From an uncultured Oscillochloris sp. (lineage in GTDB: Bacteria; Chloroflexota; Chloroflexia; Chloroflexales; Chloroflexaceae), in the NCBI GenBank assembly GCA_903877945.1, contig CAIRFY010000221.1:1-26238 (forward strand): a stretch of 26,238 bases of DNA. The letters run 5' to 3'. Of the stretch, positions 8,417 through 16,020 are shown piece by piece. Below the pieces are notes generated by a model that was not told where the DNA came from, ran no database searches, and worked only from the letters and a program-made list of their open reading frames with translations. How positions within the stretch are numbered: position 1 is the stretch's first letter; the number at the start of each line of letters is the position of its first letter. A program made the translations under genes and the position numbers.

Positions 8417-9151
8417 TTACGCAATTACGGTACGATCCCACCAAGCCTGGACGATAGGCATGCTAGAGCCGTACCAAGGTCGGTCGGGTCGGTTATCGTG
8501 GCGCAGGCCAGGGATCACCAGCTTGCGCGAGCCATCGAGTAGGCCGTTTGCGAGGGGTACCACGCCATCGCCCCACTCCGTACCCTCGGCACCGAGCAAC
8601 CGGTAGCTCTGCCACGCCCCACGCTCGGGCGGTGGGCCGTCGGGTACACCAAAGATACTTTTGCCAATCACGCTGACATAATGTACCGTAGACCAGTAGG
8701 CACCGGGGTAGCAGTGCTGCGCGTAGGCGATCTGATTGAGCCCGCCCTGGCGACCAAGGCCCACGGCGCTATGGGGCGTACCCAGGGTGATCAGGGCGTC
8801 TACGTGCTGGTGCCCATGATAACAGATGCGGCGCGGGCCGTAGGGCCGATCACCCAGGTAGATCCGGGATAGCACACCGCCGGCGCTGTGGGCCACCAGT
8901 GTGACAGCGCGCCCCCCGTGGTCGGCCCTGGCGGCGGCCACAGCCACGGCGAGAATACGCAGCAGCGTGCCGTAGCTGTCGCTGGTCATCACGCCGATCC
9001 AGTCGAGCAGATTGATCGGCGCAATCGTCACCGGGCGTCCACTTACCGTGGCCAGGATGGTGCGCAGTTGCTCGTACTGCCGAGGGTTGCTGGCGAACCC
9101 GCCGACAATCAGGATGGGGCCGTCGGTGTTGGGTGTGGCTTGGGTAGACAT
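8417..9151 (-). CDS. Alpha/beta hydrolase, lipase/esterase type
   Basis: The 244-aa product begins with the strand PILIVGGFASNPRQY. The nucleophile elbow is TLVAHSAGGVLSR (Ser88), and a candidate acid (EWGDGVVPL) and His (GLRHDNRPD) follow in the right order. The His-Gly-rich segment CYHGHQHVDALITLGTPH is typical of triacylglycerol lipase-like or PGAP1-like enzymes, which hydrolyse ester bonds. No signal peptide is visible, so it is probably cytoplasmic. It is the first gene of the minus-strand block and is followed after 82 bp by the ArsA-like ATPase gene. The substrate is unknown. Confidence 0.85.
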   Translation of the reverse strand: MSTQATPNTDGPILIVGGFASNPRQYEQLRTILATVSGRPVTIAPINLLDWIGVMTSDSYGTLLRILAVAVAAARADHGGRAVTLVAHSAGGVLSRIYLGDRPYGPRRICYHGHQHVDALITLGTPHSAVGLGRQGGLNQIAYAQHCYPGAYWSTVHYVSVIGKSIFGVPDGPPPERGAWQSYRLLGAEGTEWGDGVVPLANGLLDGSRKLVIPGLRHDNRPDRPWYGSSMPIVQAWWDRTVIA

Positions 9152-9330
9152 GACCGTATTTTACCGCATCGTAGGGGCGAAGCATCGGCATCAAGCTTCG
9201 TGAAGGGGCTGGTGGATACGATCCAGCGATTGCTGACAGCATGATGAGTACCATATCTTATTGTTGATGATACTATTGGCGATGGGCTTTGTCGTATGAT
9301 CTTCAGCCCTCCTACCGGAGTCAGGATGCA

Positions 9331-10491
9331 ATGACCATCGAAATCATCATGCCCCAACTCGGCGAGAGCGTCACCGAGGGCACTATTGGGCGCTGGTTGA
9401 AGCGGCCAGGCGAAACCGTCCAAAAGTACGAGCCACTGTTAGAGATTGTAACCGATAAGGTGGACACCGAACTCCCCTCGCCTGTGTCCGGCACGCTCCT
9501 GGATCTGATCGTGGCCGAGGGCGAGACGGTGCGCGTTGGCACACTCCTCGCCCGCATCGCTCCTACGGATATCGGCCCGAGTCCTTTCCTCTCGCCGGTG
9601 GTCGCTCGCATGGTGGCCGAACACCACCTCGATCCTGCCCAGATCACCGGCAGCGGCCATAGTGGCCGGGTGACGAAGCAGGACGTCCTGCGCACCATCG
9701 CCAACCTGGGGGAGCAGGTGTCTGTGCCCTCAACCCTCAGCCCTCAGCCCTCAGCCCTCAACCCTCAACCCTCAGCCCTCAGCCCTCAGCCCTCGGTTCC
9801 TGAGGATACCGAGTTCGTCCCGTTGACCCCCATGCGCCGGAGGATCGCCGAACATATGGAGCGATCCATCCGTACCGCCCCGCATGTTACCGCCGTGATC
9901 GAGGTCGATCTGAGCCGCGTGGTCGCCCATCGTGCCGCCAACCGGGATGCCTTCGCGGCCCAGGGTGTGCGCCTGACGTTCACGGCCTACGCTGTCCAGG
10001 CTACCCTGGCCGGGCTCCGGGCGGCCCCGCTGCTCAACGCCAGTTTCAGCCCCGAAGGCATCACCCTCCATCGGCGCATGCACATCGGTGTGGCGGTATC
10101 GCTCGCTGAAGGGCTGATTGTGCCGGTGCTGCGCGACGCCGATGAGCGAAGTCTGCTCGGCCTCGCCCATGGCGTGAGTGACATCGTTGAGCGCGCCCGT
10201 TCACACCGGCTGCGGCCCGATGAAACCCAGGGCGGCACCTTTACATTGACGAACTACGGTAGCACCGGCAGCCTCTTCGCCACCCCCATTATTAACCAAC
10301 CCCAGTCCGGCATCCTCGGCGTCGGCGCGATGATCAAGCGGCCCGTGGTGGTGAGCGACGGCCCTGTGGACGCCATCGCCATCAAGCCCATGTGCTACCT
10401 CTCCCTCACCTTTGATCACCGCGTTGTCGATGGGGCTGTGGGTGACGCCTTCCTCACCGCAGCAAAGCGATTCGTGGAGTCCTATTCATGA
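9331..10491 (+). CDS. 2-oxo acid dehydrogenase E2 (dihydrolipoyl acyltransferase)
   Basis: The ATG at 9331 (MTIEIIMPQLGESVTEG) is the family start and has GGAG 10 bases upstream; a longer frame from 9289 adds 14 unrelated residues. An N-terminal lipoyl domain (1-80) carries the lipoylated Lys43 in TDKVDTE. A peripheral-subunit-binding domain (SPVVARMVAEHHLDP to RVTKQDVL) follows, then a Ser/Pro/Gln linker made of heptanucleotide repeats, then the catalytic acyltransferase domain ending in the active-site motif FDHRVVDG. The enzyme passes an acyl group from lipoyl-lysine to CoA in a pyruvate, 2-oxoglutarate or branched-chain complex. E1 and E3 genes are not in the window, so the substrate cannot be fixed. 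The size (386 aa) is normal for a one-lipoyl E2. Confidence 0.94.
   Translation: MTIEIIMPQLGESVTEGTIGRWLKRPGETVQKYEPLLEIVTDKVDTELPSPVSGTLLDLIVAEGETVRVGTLLARIAPTDIGPSPFLSPVVARMVAEHHLDPAQITGSGHSGRVTKQDVLRTIANLGEQVSVPSTLSPQPSALNPQPSALSPQPSVPEDTEFVPLTPMRRRIAEHMERSIRTAPHVTAVIEVDLSRVVAHRAANRDAFAAQGVRLTFTAYAVQATLAGLRAAPLLNASFSPEGITLHRRMHIGVAVSLAEGLIVPVLRDADERSLLGLAHGVSDIVERARSHRLRPDETQGGTFTLTNYGSTGSLFATPIINQPQSGILGVGAMIKRPVVVSDGPVDAIAIKPMCYLSLTFDHRVVDGAVGDAFLTAAKRFVESYS
9727..9796 (+). repeat. Heptanucleotide tandem repeat (CCCTCAR) in the E2 linker
   Basis: Ten consecutive 7-bp units of CCCTCAG or CCCTCAA, the last diverged to CCCTCGG, encode the SALSPQP-type linker of the E2 enzyme. Three units equal 21 bp, so the encoded peptide repeats every seven residues. 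A gain or loss of one unit would shift the frame. Confidence 0.92.
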
Positions 10492-10614
10492 ATGACAAGG
10501 TTCAAACTCGCTTGACAGTCTGCGGTGTTCGTCGTCGCGGCTTCAACCACGTGCGGAGCCGATCAGTGGGCGGAAGCCTGCATTACGAACCTTTGCTCTA
10601 TTGCGGAGAGTCAT

Positions 10615-12105
10615 ATGACTGAACACGTTCCCGGCACGACCCCGCCACCGCTCTGGCCGCTGCCCGAGGATCGTCTGGTGCAGACGCGCCACCAGATGAT
10701 GGTTAATGGCCAGATTCTGAGCTATACCGCTACCGCTGGCACGGTGGTGATCCGCGAAGAGGCCGAGAAGGCGAGCGACAGTACCTCTGAAGGCGAGAAA
10801 GCGCGGGCGACGATCTTCTTTGTGGCTTATACCCGTGATGACGTGGGCGACCTGGGTGCGCGCCCGATCACCTTTGCGTTCAACGGCGGCCCTGGCTCCT
10901 CATCGGTTTGGCTGCATATGGGGTTGCTGGGGCCACGCCGCGTGTTGATGGGCGACGCAGGCGGTGTGTTGCCGCCGCCTTACCGCCTGGCCGATAATCA
11001 GGACACCCTGCTCGGCACTACCGACCTTGTCTTCATCGACCCGGTGAGTACGGGGTTTAGCCGGGCGGTGCCGGGCGAGTCGGCGAAGCCCTTCCACGGA
11101 TTCAAGAAGGATATTGAGTCGGTCGGTGACTTCATCCGGCTCTACACGACGCGCTACGGGCGCTGGCTTTCGCCCACGTTTCTGATCGGCGAGAGCTACG
11201 GCACGACCCGCGCCGGTGGCCTGGCTGGCTACCTCCAGGATCGCCACGGGCTGTTCCTCAACGGGATCATACTGCTGTCGGCGGCGCTGAATTTCCAGAC
11301 GCTGGAGTTCGACCCCGGCAATGATCTGCCCTACATCCTGTTTCTGCCTAGCTACGCGGCCACGGCCTTCTACCACCAGCGGCTGTCCGCTGATCTCCAG
11401 GCCGATATACGGGCCACCCTGGCGGAGGTGGAGACGTTCGCCCTGGGCGACTACGCCCTGGCCCTGCTGCGCGGCGACACCTTGGCCTCTGCGGTGCGGG
11501 CCGATATTGCCGCACGCCTGGCCCGCTACACGGGTTTGAGCCAAGCCTATGTTGAGGGCAGCAATCTGCGCATTCGCGACGACCGCTTTGTGAAGGAGTT
11601 GCTGCGTGATCGGGGGCGCACGGTGGGTCGGCTCGACAGTCGCTTTGTCGGGATCGACCGCGACCACGTGGGCGAGCGGGCGGAGCACGACCCGAGCTAC
11701 AACGCGATCCTTGGTCCGTATAGCGCCGCGCTCAACGCTTATGTGCGCAGTGAGCTAGGCTACGCAAGCGACCTACCTTACGAGATTCTCTCCGAGCGAG
11801 TGTATCCGTGGAGCTACGCCCAGCACGAAAATGCGTATGTGGATGTGGGCGAAACCTTGCGTCAGGCGATGAGTCAGAACCCATCGTTGAGGGTGCATAT
11901 CGCCAGCGGCTACTACGATGTGGCGACACCCTACTTCGCCACCGAACACACGCTCAGCCACATGCAGATCGATTCGAGCTTGCGCTCGAACATAGACCTG
12001 AGCTACTACGAGTCCGGCCACATGATGTACATCCACGGGCCATCGAAGGCTCGTCTGTGTGCGCGCTTAGAGGCATTTATGAGCGCGACAAAAGAAGAGG
12101 GATAA
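10615..12105 (+). CDS. Peptidase S10, serine carboxypeptidase family
   Basis: The ATG at 10615 follows GGAG (10604-10607) and starts 496 residues; a longer frame from 10525 adds 30 Cys-containing residues without a matching signal and is not preferred. The oxyanion motif FNGGPGSSSVW, the nucleophile in GESYGTTRAG (Ser194), the Asp in GYYDVATPYF (Asp435) and the His in ESGHMMYIH (His469) form a complete S10 catalytic triad in order and spacing. S10 enzymes remove C-terminal residues, usually at acidic pH. Here no signal peptide is apparent, which is unusual for the family and suggests a cytosolic protein or a missed start. It is monocistronic: a terminator overlaps its stop codon and 123 bp separate it from the E2 gene. 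Confidence 0.93.
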   Translation: MTEHVPGTTPPPLWPLPEDRLVQTRHQMMVNGQILSYTATAGTVVIREEAEKASDSTSEGEKARATIFFVAYTRDDVGDLGARPITFAFNGGPGSSSVWLHMGLLGPRRVLMGDAGGVLPPPYRLADNQDTLLGTTDLVFIDPVSTGFSRAVPGESAKPFHGFKKDIESVGDFIRLYTTRYGRWLSPTFLIGESYGTTRAGGLAGYLQDRHGLFLNGIILLSAALNFQTLEFDPGNDLPYILFLPSYAATAFYHQRLSADLQADIRATLAEVETFALGDYALALLRGDTLASAVRADIAARLARYTGLSQAYVEGSNLRIRDDRFVKELLRDRGRTVGRLDSRFVGIDRDHVGERAEHDPSYNAILGPYSAALNAYVRSELGYASDLPYEILSERVYPWSYAQHENAYVDVGETLRQAMSQNPSLRVHIASGYYDVATPYFATEHTLSHMQIDSSLRSNIDLSYYESGHMMYIHGPSKARLCARLEAFMSATKEEG

Positions 12106-12141
12106 GAGTGGAAACACCCACTCTTATCCCTCTTCCTTTTT
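12094..12141 (+). terminator. Intrinsic terminator overlapping the S10 stop codon
   Basis: An 18-bp perfect stem (12094-12111 with 12118-12135) and 6-nt loop AAACAC are followed by a T-run. The stem's left arm contains the last codons and the TAA stop of the carboxypeptidase gene, so it is a very tight rho-independent terminator. Confidence 0.93.
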
Positions 12142-12155
12142 GTGGTGATCCGCTA

Positions 12156-12303
12156 AGGCATGTCTCAAACCAGCGTGACAATTCAGCGACGAAACGATGA
12201 CGCGGTGAGGCGCTCCGGATCGCCTCATCGCCTCATCGCCTCATCGCCTCATCGCCTCATCGCAAGACTGTAAAGCTGAATGTGCCCATTTTGAAACATG
12301 CCT
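12156..12303. mobile_element. Small inverted-repeat element (MITE-like) next to the recombinase
   Basis: The ends AGGCATGTCTCAAA (12156-12169) and TTTGAAACATGCCT (12290-12303) are inverted with one mismatch in 14, and weaker pairing continues inward to about 32 bp (CAATTCAGC with GCTGAATGTG). TAA flanks both sides as a possible 3-bp target duplication. The element holds no gene but contains 8-bp tandem repeats. Its right end overlaps the recombinase stop codon. Confidence 0.55.
12221..12260. repeat. 8-bp tandem repeat (CGCCTCAT x5)
   Basis: Five exact copies of CGCCTCAT plus a partial sixth lie inside the small inverted-repeat element. GTGAGGCG just upstream can pair with a unit. The repeat is non-coding. 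Confidence 0.92.
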
Positions 12304-13237
12304 AAGACGCCCGATGCTTGCGCCCGTGTGCGGGAAGTAGCCCCTTGCGGGCGATCTCGGCGTAGCGCCGGGTTGAGCGTGGGTCGCGGTGGCCGAGGAT
12401 ACGACGGACTACCTGCTCGGGGTAGAAGGCGATCAGTTCAGTGGCGGCCGTGTAGCGCAGGTGATGCAGGGTGTAGCGCGGCTGTTCTTTGCCGTCCACC
12501 ATGTCGGTCAGGTGCGCGGCCTTGCAGACAAGCACCCAGCGGCGGTGGAGCGTGTCGTAGGAGGCACGGTTTCCGCGAGACGAGCAGAAGAGCGGGGCAT
12601 CGGGCGACTGATCCGAACCGAGGTCGCGCAGCCAACTGCGCAGTCCGCGCAGACTGCGCGGCATCACGTCGGAGGTGAGGACGACCACGCGCTTGCTGTC
12701 GCGTTTGGTATCTTGCACGAGGAGTACCTCGCGGCCAGGCTCAAGGATGACATCGCCGACATTTAGGTTAAGAACCTCATCGGTGCGGACGCCGATCTCG
12801 CGCAGCAGGGTGAAAATGAGGCGGTAGGGTTGTGATGCGGTGGCAATGGCGGCGTCGAGGGCGTGGCGCTCAGACTCGCCGACAATCGGTTGGGGCCGAT
12901 GTTCGGTGTGGTAGCGCCCGCCGATCTGGTTGAGGGGGTTGTAAAGGCAGTAGCCGCGCTCCACGGCCCAGCGAAAGAAACGCCCGAGGCTGGCGATACG
13001 TCGATTGGTCGTGCCGGGTTGCTCGTGACGGCTATCAAGAAAAAGCTGAACCTCGCAGATGCTGATCGTCTCAAGCGGCTTGTCTATTGACAGCGCAGCC
13101 GTGCGGAGATCGCAACGGTACGATGTAATCGTGTTGGTGCTGAGCCCGTGATCACCCTGGATGTCACTGAGGAATGGCTCCATCTCGCTGGCAATGGTGC
13201 GTGTGTACGATGGGGCAGGAGCCCTGTTCGCTGGCAT
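12302..13237 (-). CDS. Tyrosine recombinase (phage integrase family)
   Basis: The ATG at 13235-13237 is chosen for its strong GAGGAGG site; 24 extra upstream residues are possible but lack one. The 311-aa protein has an N-terminal SAM-like core-binding domain (about 10-95) and a catalytic domain with every expected residue: Arg in EIGVRTDEVL, Lys in TKRDSKRVVV, HxxR in LHHLRYTAAT, His in ILGHRDP and the nucleophile Tyr in STRRYAEI. It cuts and rejoins DNA through a 3'-phosphotyrosine. Size and layout resemble XerC/XerD-like or integron-like integrases. It is transcribed away from the PHP/AlbA_2 gene, and its 3' end touches an inverted-repeat element, consistent with a role in mobilising this accessory region. 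No clear att pair was identified. Confidence 0.93.
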   Translation of the reverse strand: MPANRAPAPSYTRTIASEMEPFLSDIQGDHGLSTNTITSYRCDLRTAALSIDKPLETISICEVQLFLDSRHEQPGTTNRRIASLGRFFRWAVERGYCLYNPLNQIGGRYHTEHRPQPIVGESERHALDAAIATASQPYRLIFTLLREIGVRTDEVLNLNVGDVILEPGREVLLVQDTKRDSKRVVVLTSDVMPRSLRGLRSWLRDLGSDQSPDAPLFCSSRGNRASYDTLHRRWVLVCKAAHLTDMVDGKEQPRYTLHHLRYTAATELIAFYPEQVVRRILGHRDPRSTRRYAEIARKGLLPAHGRKHRAS

Positions 13238-13307
13238 AGAATCCTCCTCTGGGGGGACGCCGTGAACCCGCCGTGGGTGGATATGACATAGGGCTAGGTT
13301 TTTTTGC

Positions 13308-13316
13308 ATTATAGCA
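13308..13316 (-). promoter_or_regulatory. Extended -10 promoter of the recombinase
   Basis: On the minus strand TGCTATAAT (13316-13308) is a perfect extended -10 element. The -35 region is weak. The transcript would start near 13301, about 64 nt before the ATG. It lies in the 384-bp gap between the recombinase and PHP genes, which otherwise holds only the divergent promoter and A/T-rich DNA. Confidence 0.6.
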
Positions 13317-13390
13317 AAAAGTTCAGCATAATTCTAGTTCTCTCATCAAATATTTGAAGCTTCAGCTATCTTGACATGATGAAGAATTTA

Positions 13391-13419
13391 TTGTCGTTTC
13401 GGGATGGATCGGGTATGAT
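13391..13419 (+). promoter_or_regulatory. Promoter of the PHP/AlbA_2 gene
   Basis: TTGTCG (13391-13396) and TATGAT (13414-13419) are 17 bases apart. Transcription would start near 13427, leaving a leader of about 195 nt before the ATG at 13622. No structured element or second gene was recognised in that leader. Confidence 0.5.
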
Positions 13420-13621
13420 AGATATGGTGCGTTTGTGCTGCTATACCGTCGTGTTGGCTCAGACACAGGACGTTCTTCGATTGAACCCTTGTCTTCGCCG
13501 ATCCAGAAAGGAGAGTATCACCCTGCGCGGCATCCTTACATGTATGCCGCCAGAAACAGAGCCGAAAAAGTGAGAGTGCGTAGAAGAGCAAACAGAGTCA
13601 AGATTGTGGAGTTAGAAAAAC

Positions 13622-15967
13622 ATGAGCACACCTGCAGAGACGCGCAACGGGATGCGCTGGATTCGTGCCGACCTGCATCTGCATACCCCGGCATCTGAGG
13701 ATTACGCCGAACCAGAAGTTAGCTACCTCGATATTCTCCAGGAGGCCGAACGTCGCGAGCTTGAGATCATTGCCTTCACCGACCATAACACCGTCCACGG
13801 CTACGAGCGATTTCAGCGCGAGATCGATTTTCTTAAGACTCTGGAGATGGGCAATCGGCTCACCGATGAGGAGCAGTTGCGCTTGGCCGAGTACCGTCGG
13901 CTCTTGGCGAAGATCAATATCCTGCCTGGATTCGAGTTCACCTCGCATTTCGGCGCTCATATCCTGGGCGTCTTCGCGCCACATCGCCCGCTCATCCTGA
14001 TTGAGTCAACCCTGCTCCAGCTCGGGGTGTCTGCCGACCATCTGAAGGACGGGATCTGCGGCATCGCCAATACCCGTCACGTCACGGAGGCGTACGAGGT
14101 CATTGCCCGCGCCGGTGGTCTGGTGATCGCGCCGCATGTCAATGGCCCCAACGGCGTGATCACCGAAACGCTGCGCATGGGTACGAGCGGTCAGTCGCGC
14201 ATCGCCGCCACTCAGAACCAGCATCTCCACGTTTTGGAGTTTGTCAACTTCTATACCGACCACGAGAAGTTTACGTCGCCCGGTTTTTATAACGGTAAAG
14301 TTGAACACTACGAGCGGCGGATGTTTTGTATTCAAGGCAGTGACGCCCATCGCTTGCGCCGCCTGCCTAGTGCCGACGGTCAGATGCTCCACCGGCATGG
14401 CATTGGTGATCGCTATGTGGAACTGCTGCTGCCTGATAACAGCTTCGAGTCGCTGCGGGCGCTGTTTGCCAGCCAGGACTTTGACCGCGTGCGGGTTCCC
14501 AAGCGCGATCAGAAGCAGTGGGCGGTGGATGCGGTGCGTTTTAGCGGCTCGACGGATCGCCAGGTGCTGCGGGCGATCAGCCAGGATCCGCAGAGCGCCG
14601 GAGATCTCTGGAGCGATGTGGCGGCACTGGCCAACGTCGGCGGCGGCGTGCTGGTGATCGGCTGTGAGCCGGGTGGTCGTGTGGTGGGGGTGGCTCGCCC
14701 CGACCAGGCGAGCGAGTCGCTGCGGAAGGGTGTGGCGGAGAAGATTACGCCTGAACCCTACCTCTCATTCGAGCTTATGAGTTATGAGGGCCAGGATGTG
14801 ATGCGCGTGGAGGTCAAGTCGAACGATCCGCCGCCCTATGTGGGTATCGACGGTACGATCTTTGTCCGCCGTGATGGCGAAACCACCTCGGCCAACCGAA
14901 ACGAGATCATCCAGCTCTGCCGACGTGCCATTGCCGAGGGAGCCGCGTCGTCCCTTGATAATGGCGAGGATCTCGACCTGCCCCGCTCCGGGGTTGAGAT
15001 CGTCAGCGGCCAGAAGCGCGGCGGCGTCTGGCTGTATGAGGTGCGCGACCTGCGAACGACCGCCGGGGTTACGCGCGACCGCGCCCAGGGTCTGTGGGCG
15101 TATGCGATCAGCCGCTACGAGGATCTGCGCGACGGACGGGTGGATGTGCAGAGCCAGGTGAAGTGGAAGGGTCGCCTGGGCCTGTGGCGAGCCTACCGCC
15201 AGGGCAGCCGCACCAAGTACGATCTGGTGCATCGCGACGCGAACGGGGTGATCAGCCACATCTTTTTCGGCGTGAGCGATTGGGGGTTGAGCGAGGGGTG
15301 GGAGTCGCTGTTGGGCGAGCGCAGCGGCGAGTCGGTCGAGCAGGAGAGCCAGGTTTTCGAGCAGGATGACGAGGCGGTGCCAACCGGCTCCGAGGATCCG
15401 TCTGAACCCACTGCCCCTGAGCCGTCGTCATGGGGCGACCAGCGCATCCGCTGGCGCGGGCGCGGTGGGCTGGCTGCTGCCTACAGCGATGAGCAGGGCG
15501 TTCCTCGCTTCGATCTGGTGATGAAGGATAAGGATGGCCCTGGTCAGCAGGAGTATCGCGGCGTGGCGCTGGAGAAGCTTACCGAGGCGTGGCTGAACCT
15601 GATCCGGATCGTCCGCCCGCGCACGGGGATCGAGGTGGTGAGCGCCTCACGCGGGGATGACAGCGAGTGGCAGTATGTCTTCCGCAACCTCCGCACCGGC
15701 GATGTGAGCGGGGTGCCCTGGCGTCTGCAAGATATTGAACCGGGCACGGTGCGCGAGTACGCGGCGCGCATGTTCCAGCAAGATATACCACTGGACAGGG
15801 AGAAGGTGCGCTGGTGGGGCAATATTGGCTACATGCGCCCGATGCGCTCCCAGGTAGACCTGGTTTTCATTGATGAGCAGGGCGAGCAGCACTTTTACTA
15901 CGCCGCCCGCCGCGAGGAACTCACGGGCGAGTGGCGCGAACTGCTGGAGTTGTACGACGAAGTGTAA
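13622..15967 (+). CDS. PHP phosphoesterase - AlbA_2 (Schlafen-like) fusion with C-terminal repeats
   Basis: The 781-aa product starts with a PHP domain (about 12-290). Its metal ligands are intact: DLHLHTP (H19, H21), FTDHNT (D54, H55), LPGFEFT, GAHILGVF, IAPHVN and GSDAH. Active PHP enzymes hydrolyse phosphoester bonds with a metal cluster. Residues about 305-440 match the AlbA_2/Schlafen-like domain (WSDVAALANVGGGVLVIG, VGIDGTIFVRRDG). The remaining 340 residues hold repeated units: GVEIVSGQKRG...YEVRDLRT with KWKGRLGLWRAY, a shorter copy RIRWRGRGGLAAAY, then GIEVVSASRGD...VFRNLRT with VRWWGNIGYM. The ATG at 13622 has GGAG 10 bases before it. The gene stands alone between a divergent recombinase and a terminator, a setting typical of defence or island cargo. 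A nucleic-acid or nucleotide phosphoesterase role is likely; the target is unknown. Confidence 0.85.
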   Translation: MSTPAETRNGMRWIRADLHLHTPASEDYAEPEVSYLDILQEAERRELEIIAFTDHNTVHGYERFQREIDFLKTLEMGNRLTDEEQLRLAEYRRLLAKINILPGFEFTSHFGAHILGVFAPHRPLILIESTLLQLGVSADHLKDGICGIANTRHVTEAYEVIARAGGLVIAPHVNGPNGVITETLRMGTSGQSRIAATQNQHLHVLEFVNFYTDHEKFTSPGFYNGKVEHYERRMFCIQGSDAHRLRRLPSADGQMLHRHGIGDRYVELLLPDNSFESLRALFASQDFDRVRVPKRDQKQWAVDAVRFSGSTDRQVLRAISQDPQSAGDLWSDVAALANVGGGVLVIGCEPGGRVVGVARPDQASESLRKGVAEKITPEPYLSFELMSYEGQDVMRVEVKSNDPPPYVGIDGTIFVRRDGETTSANRNEIIQLCRRAIAEGAASSLDNGEDLDLPRSGVEIVSGQKRGGVWLYEVRDLRTTAGVTRDRAQGLWAYAISRYEDLRDGRVDVQSQVKWKGRLGLWRAYRQGSRTKYDLVHRDANGVISHIFFGVSDWGLSEGWESLLGERSGESVEQESQVFEQDDEAVPTGSEDPSEPTAPEPSSWGDQRIRWRGRGGLAAAYSDEQGVPRFDLVMKDKDGPGQQEYRGVALEKLTEAWLNLIRIVRPRTGIEVVSASRGDDSEWQYVFRNLRTGDVSGVPWRLQDIEPGTVREYAARMFQQDIPLDREKVRWWGNIGYMRPMRSQVDLVFIDEQGEQHFYYAARREELTGEWRELLELYDEV

Positions 15968-15974
15968 TTTAAGC

Positions 15975-16020
15975 AAAGCGGGCCAGGGACGGCGAATCCG
16001 TCCCTGGCCCGCTTTTTTTT
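15975..16020. terminator. Strong bidirectional terminator
   Basis: An 18-bp perfect stem (15975-15992 with 15998-16015), loop CGAAT, is followed by a run of eight T on the plus strand; the minus strand has AAA and a short T tract beyond the stem. It closes both the PHP/AlbA_2 gene and the convergent hoxF, whose stop lies at the edge of the T-run. Confidence 0.93.

Noticed and set aside
9727..9796. Tandem repeats as a CRISPR array
   Set aside because: Units are 7 bp with no spacers and lie inside a coding sequence. The 8-bp repeats at 12221-12260 also have no spacers.
10512..10517. TTGACA as a promoter for the S10 gene
   Set aside because: No acceptable -10 hexamer lies 16-18 bases downstream.
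13376..13573. Small frame upstream of the PHP/AlbA_2 gene
   Set aside because: No ribosome site, no recognisable sequence, and it starts upstream of the predicted promoter.
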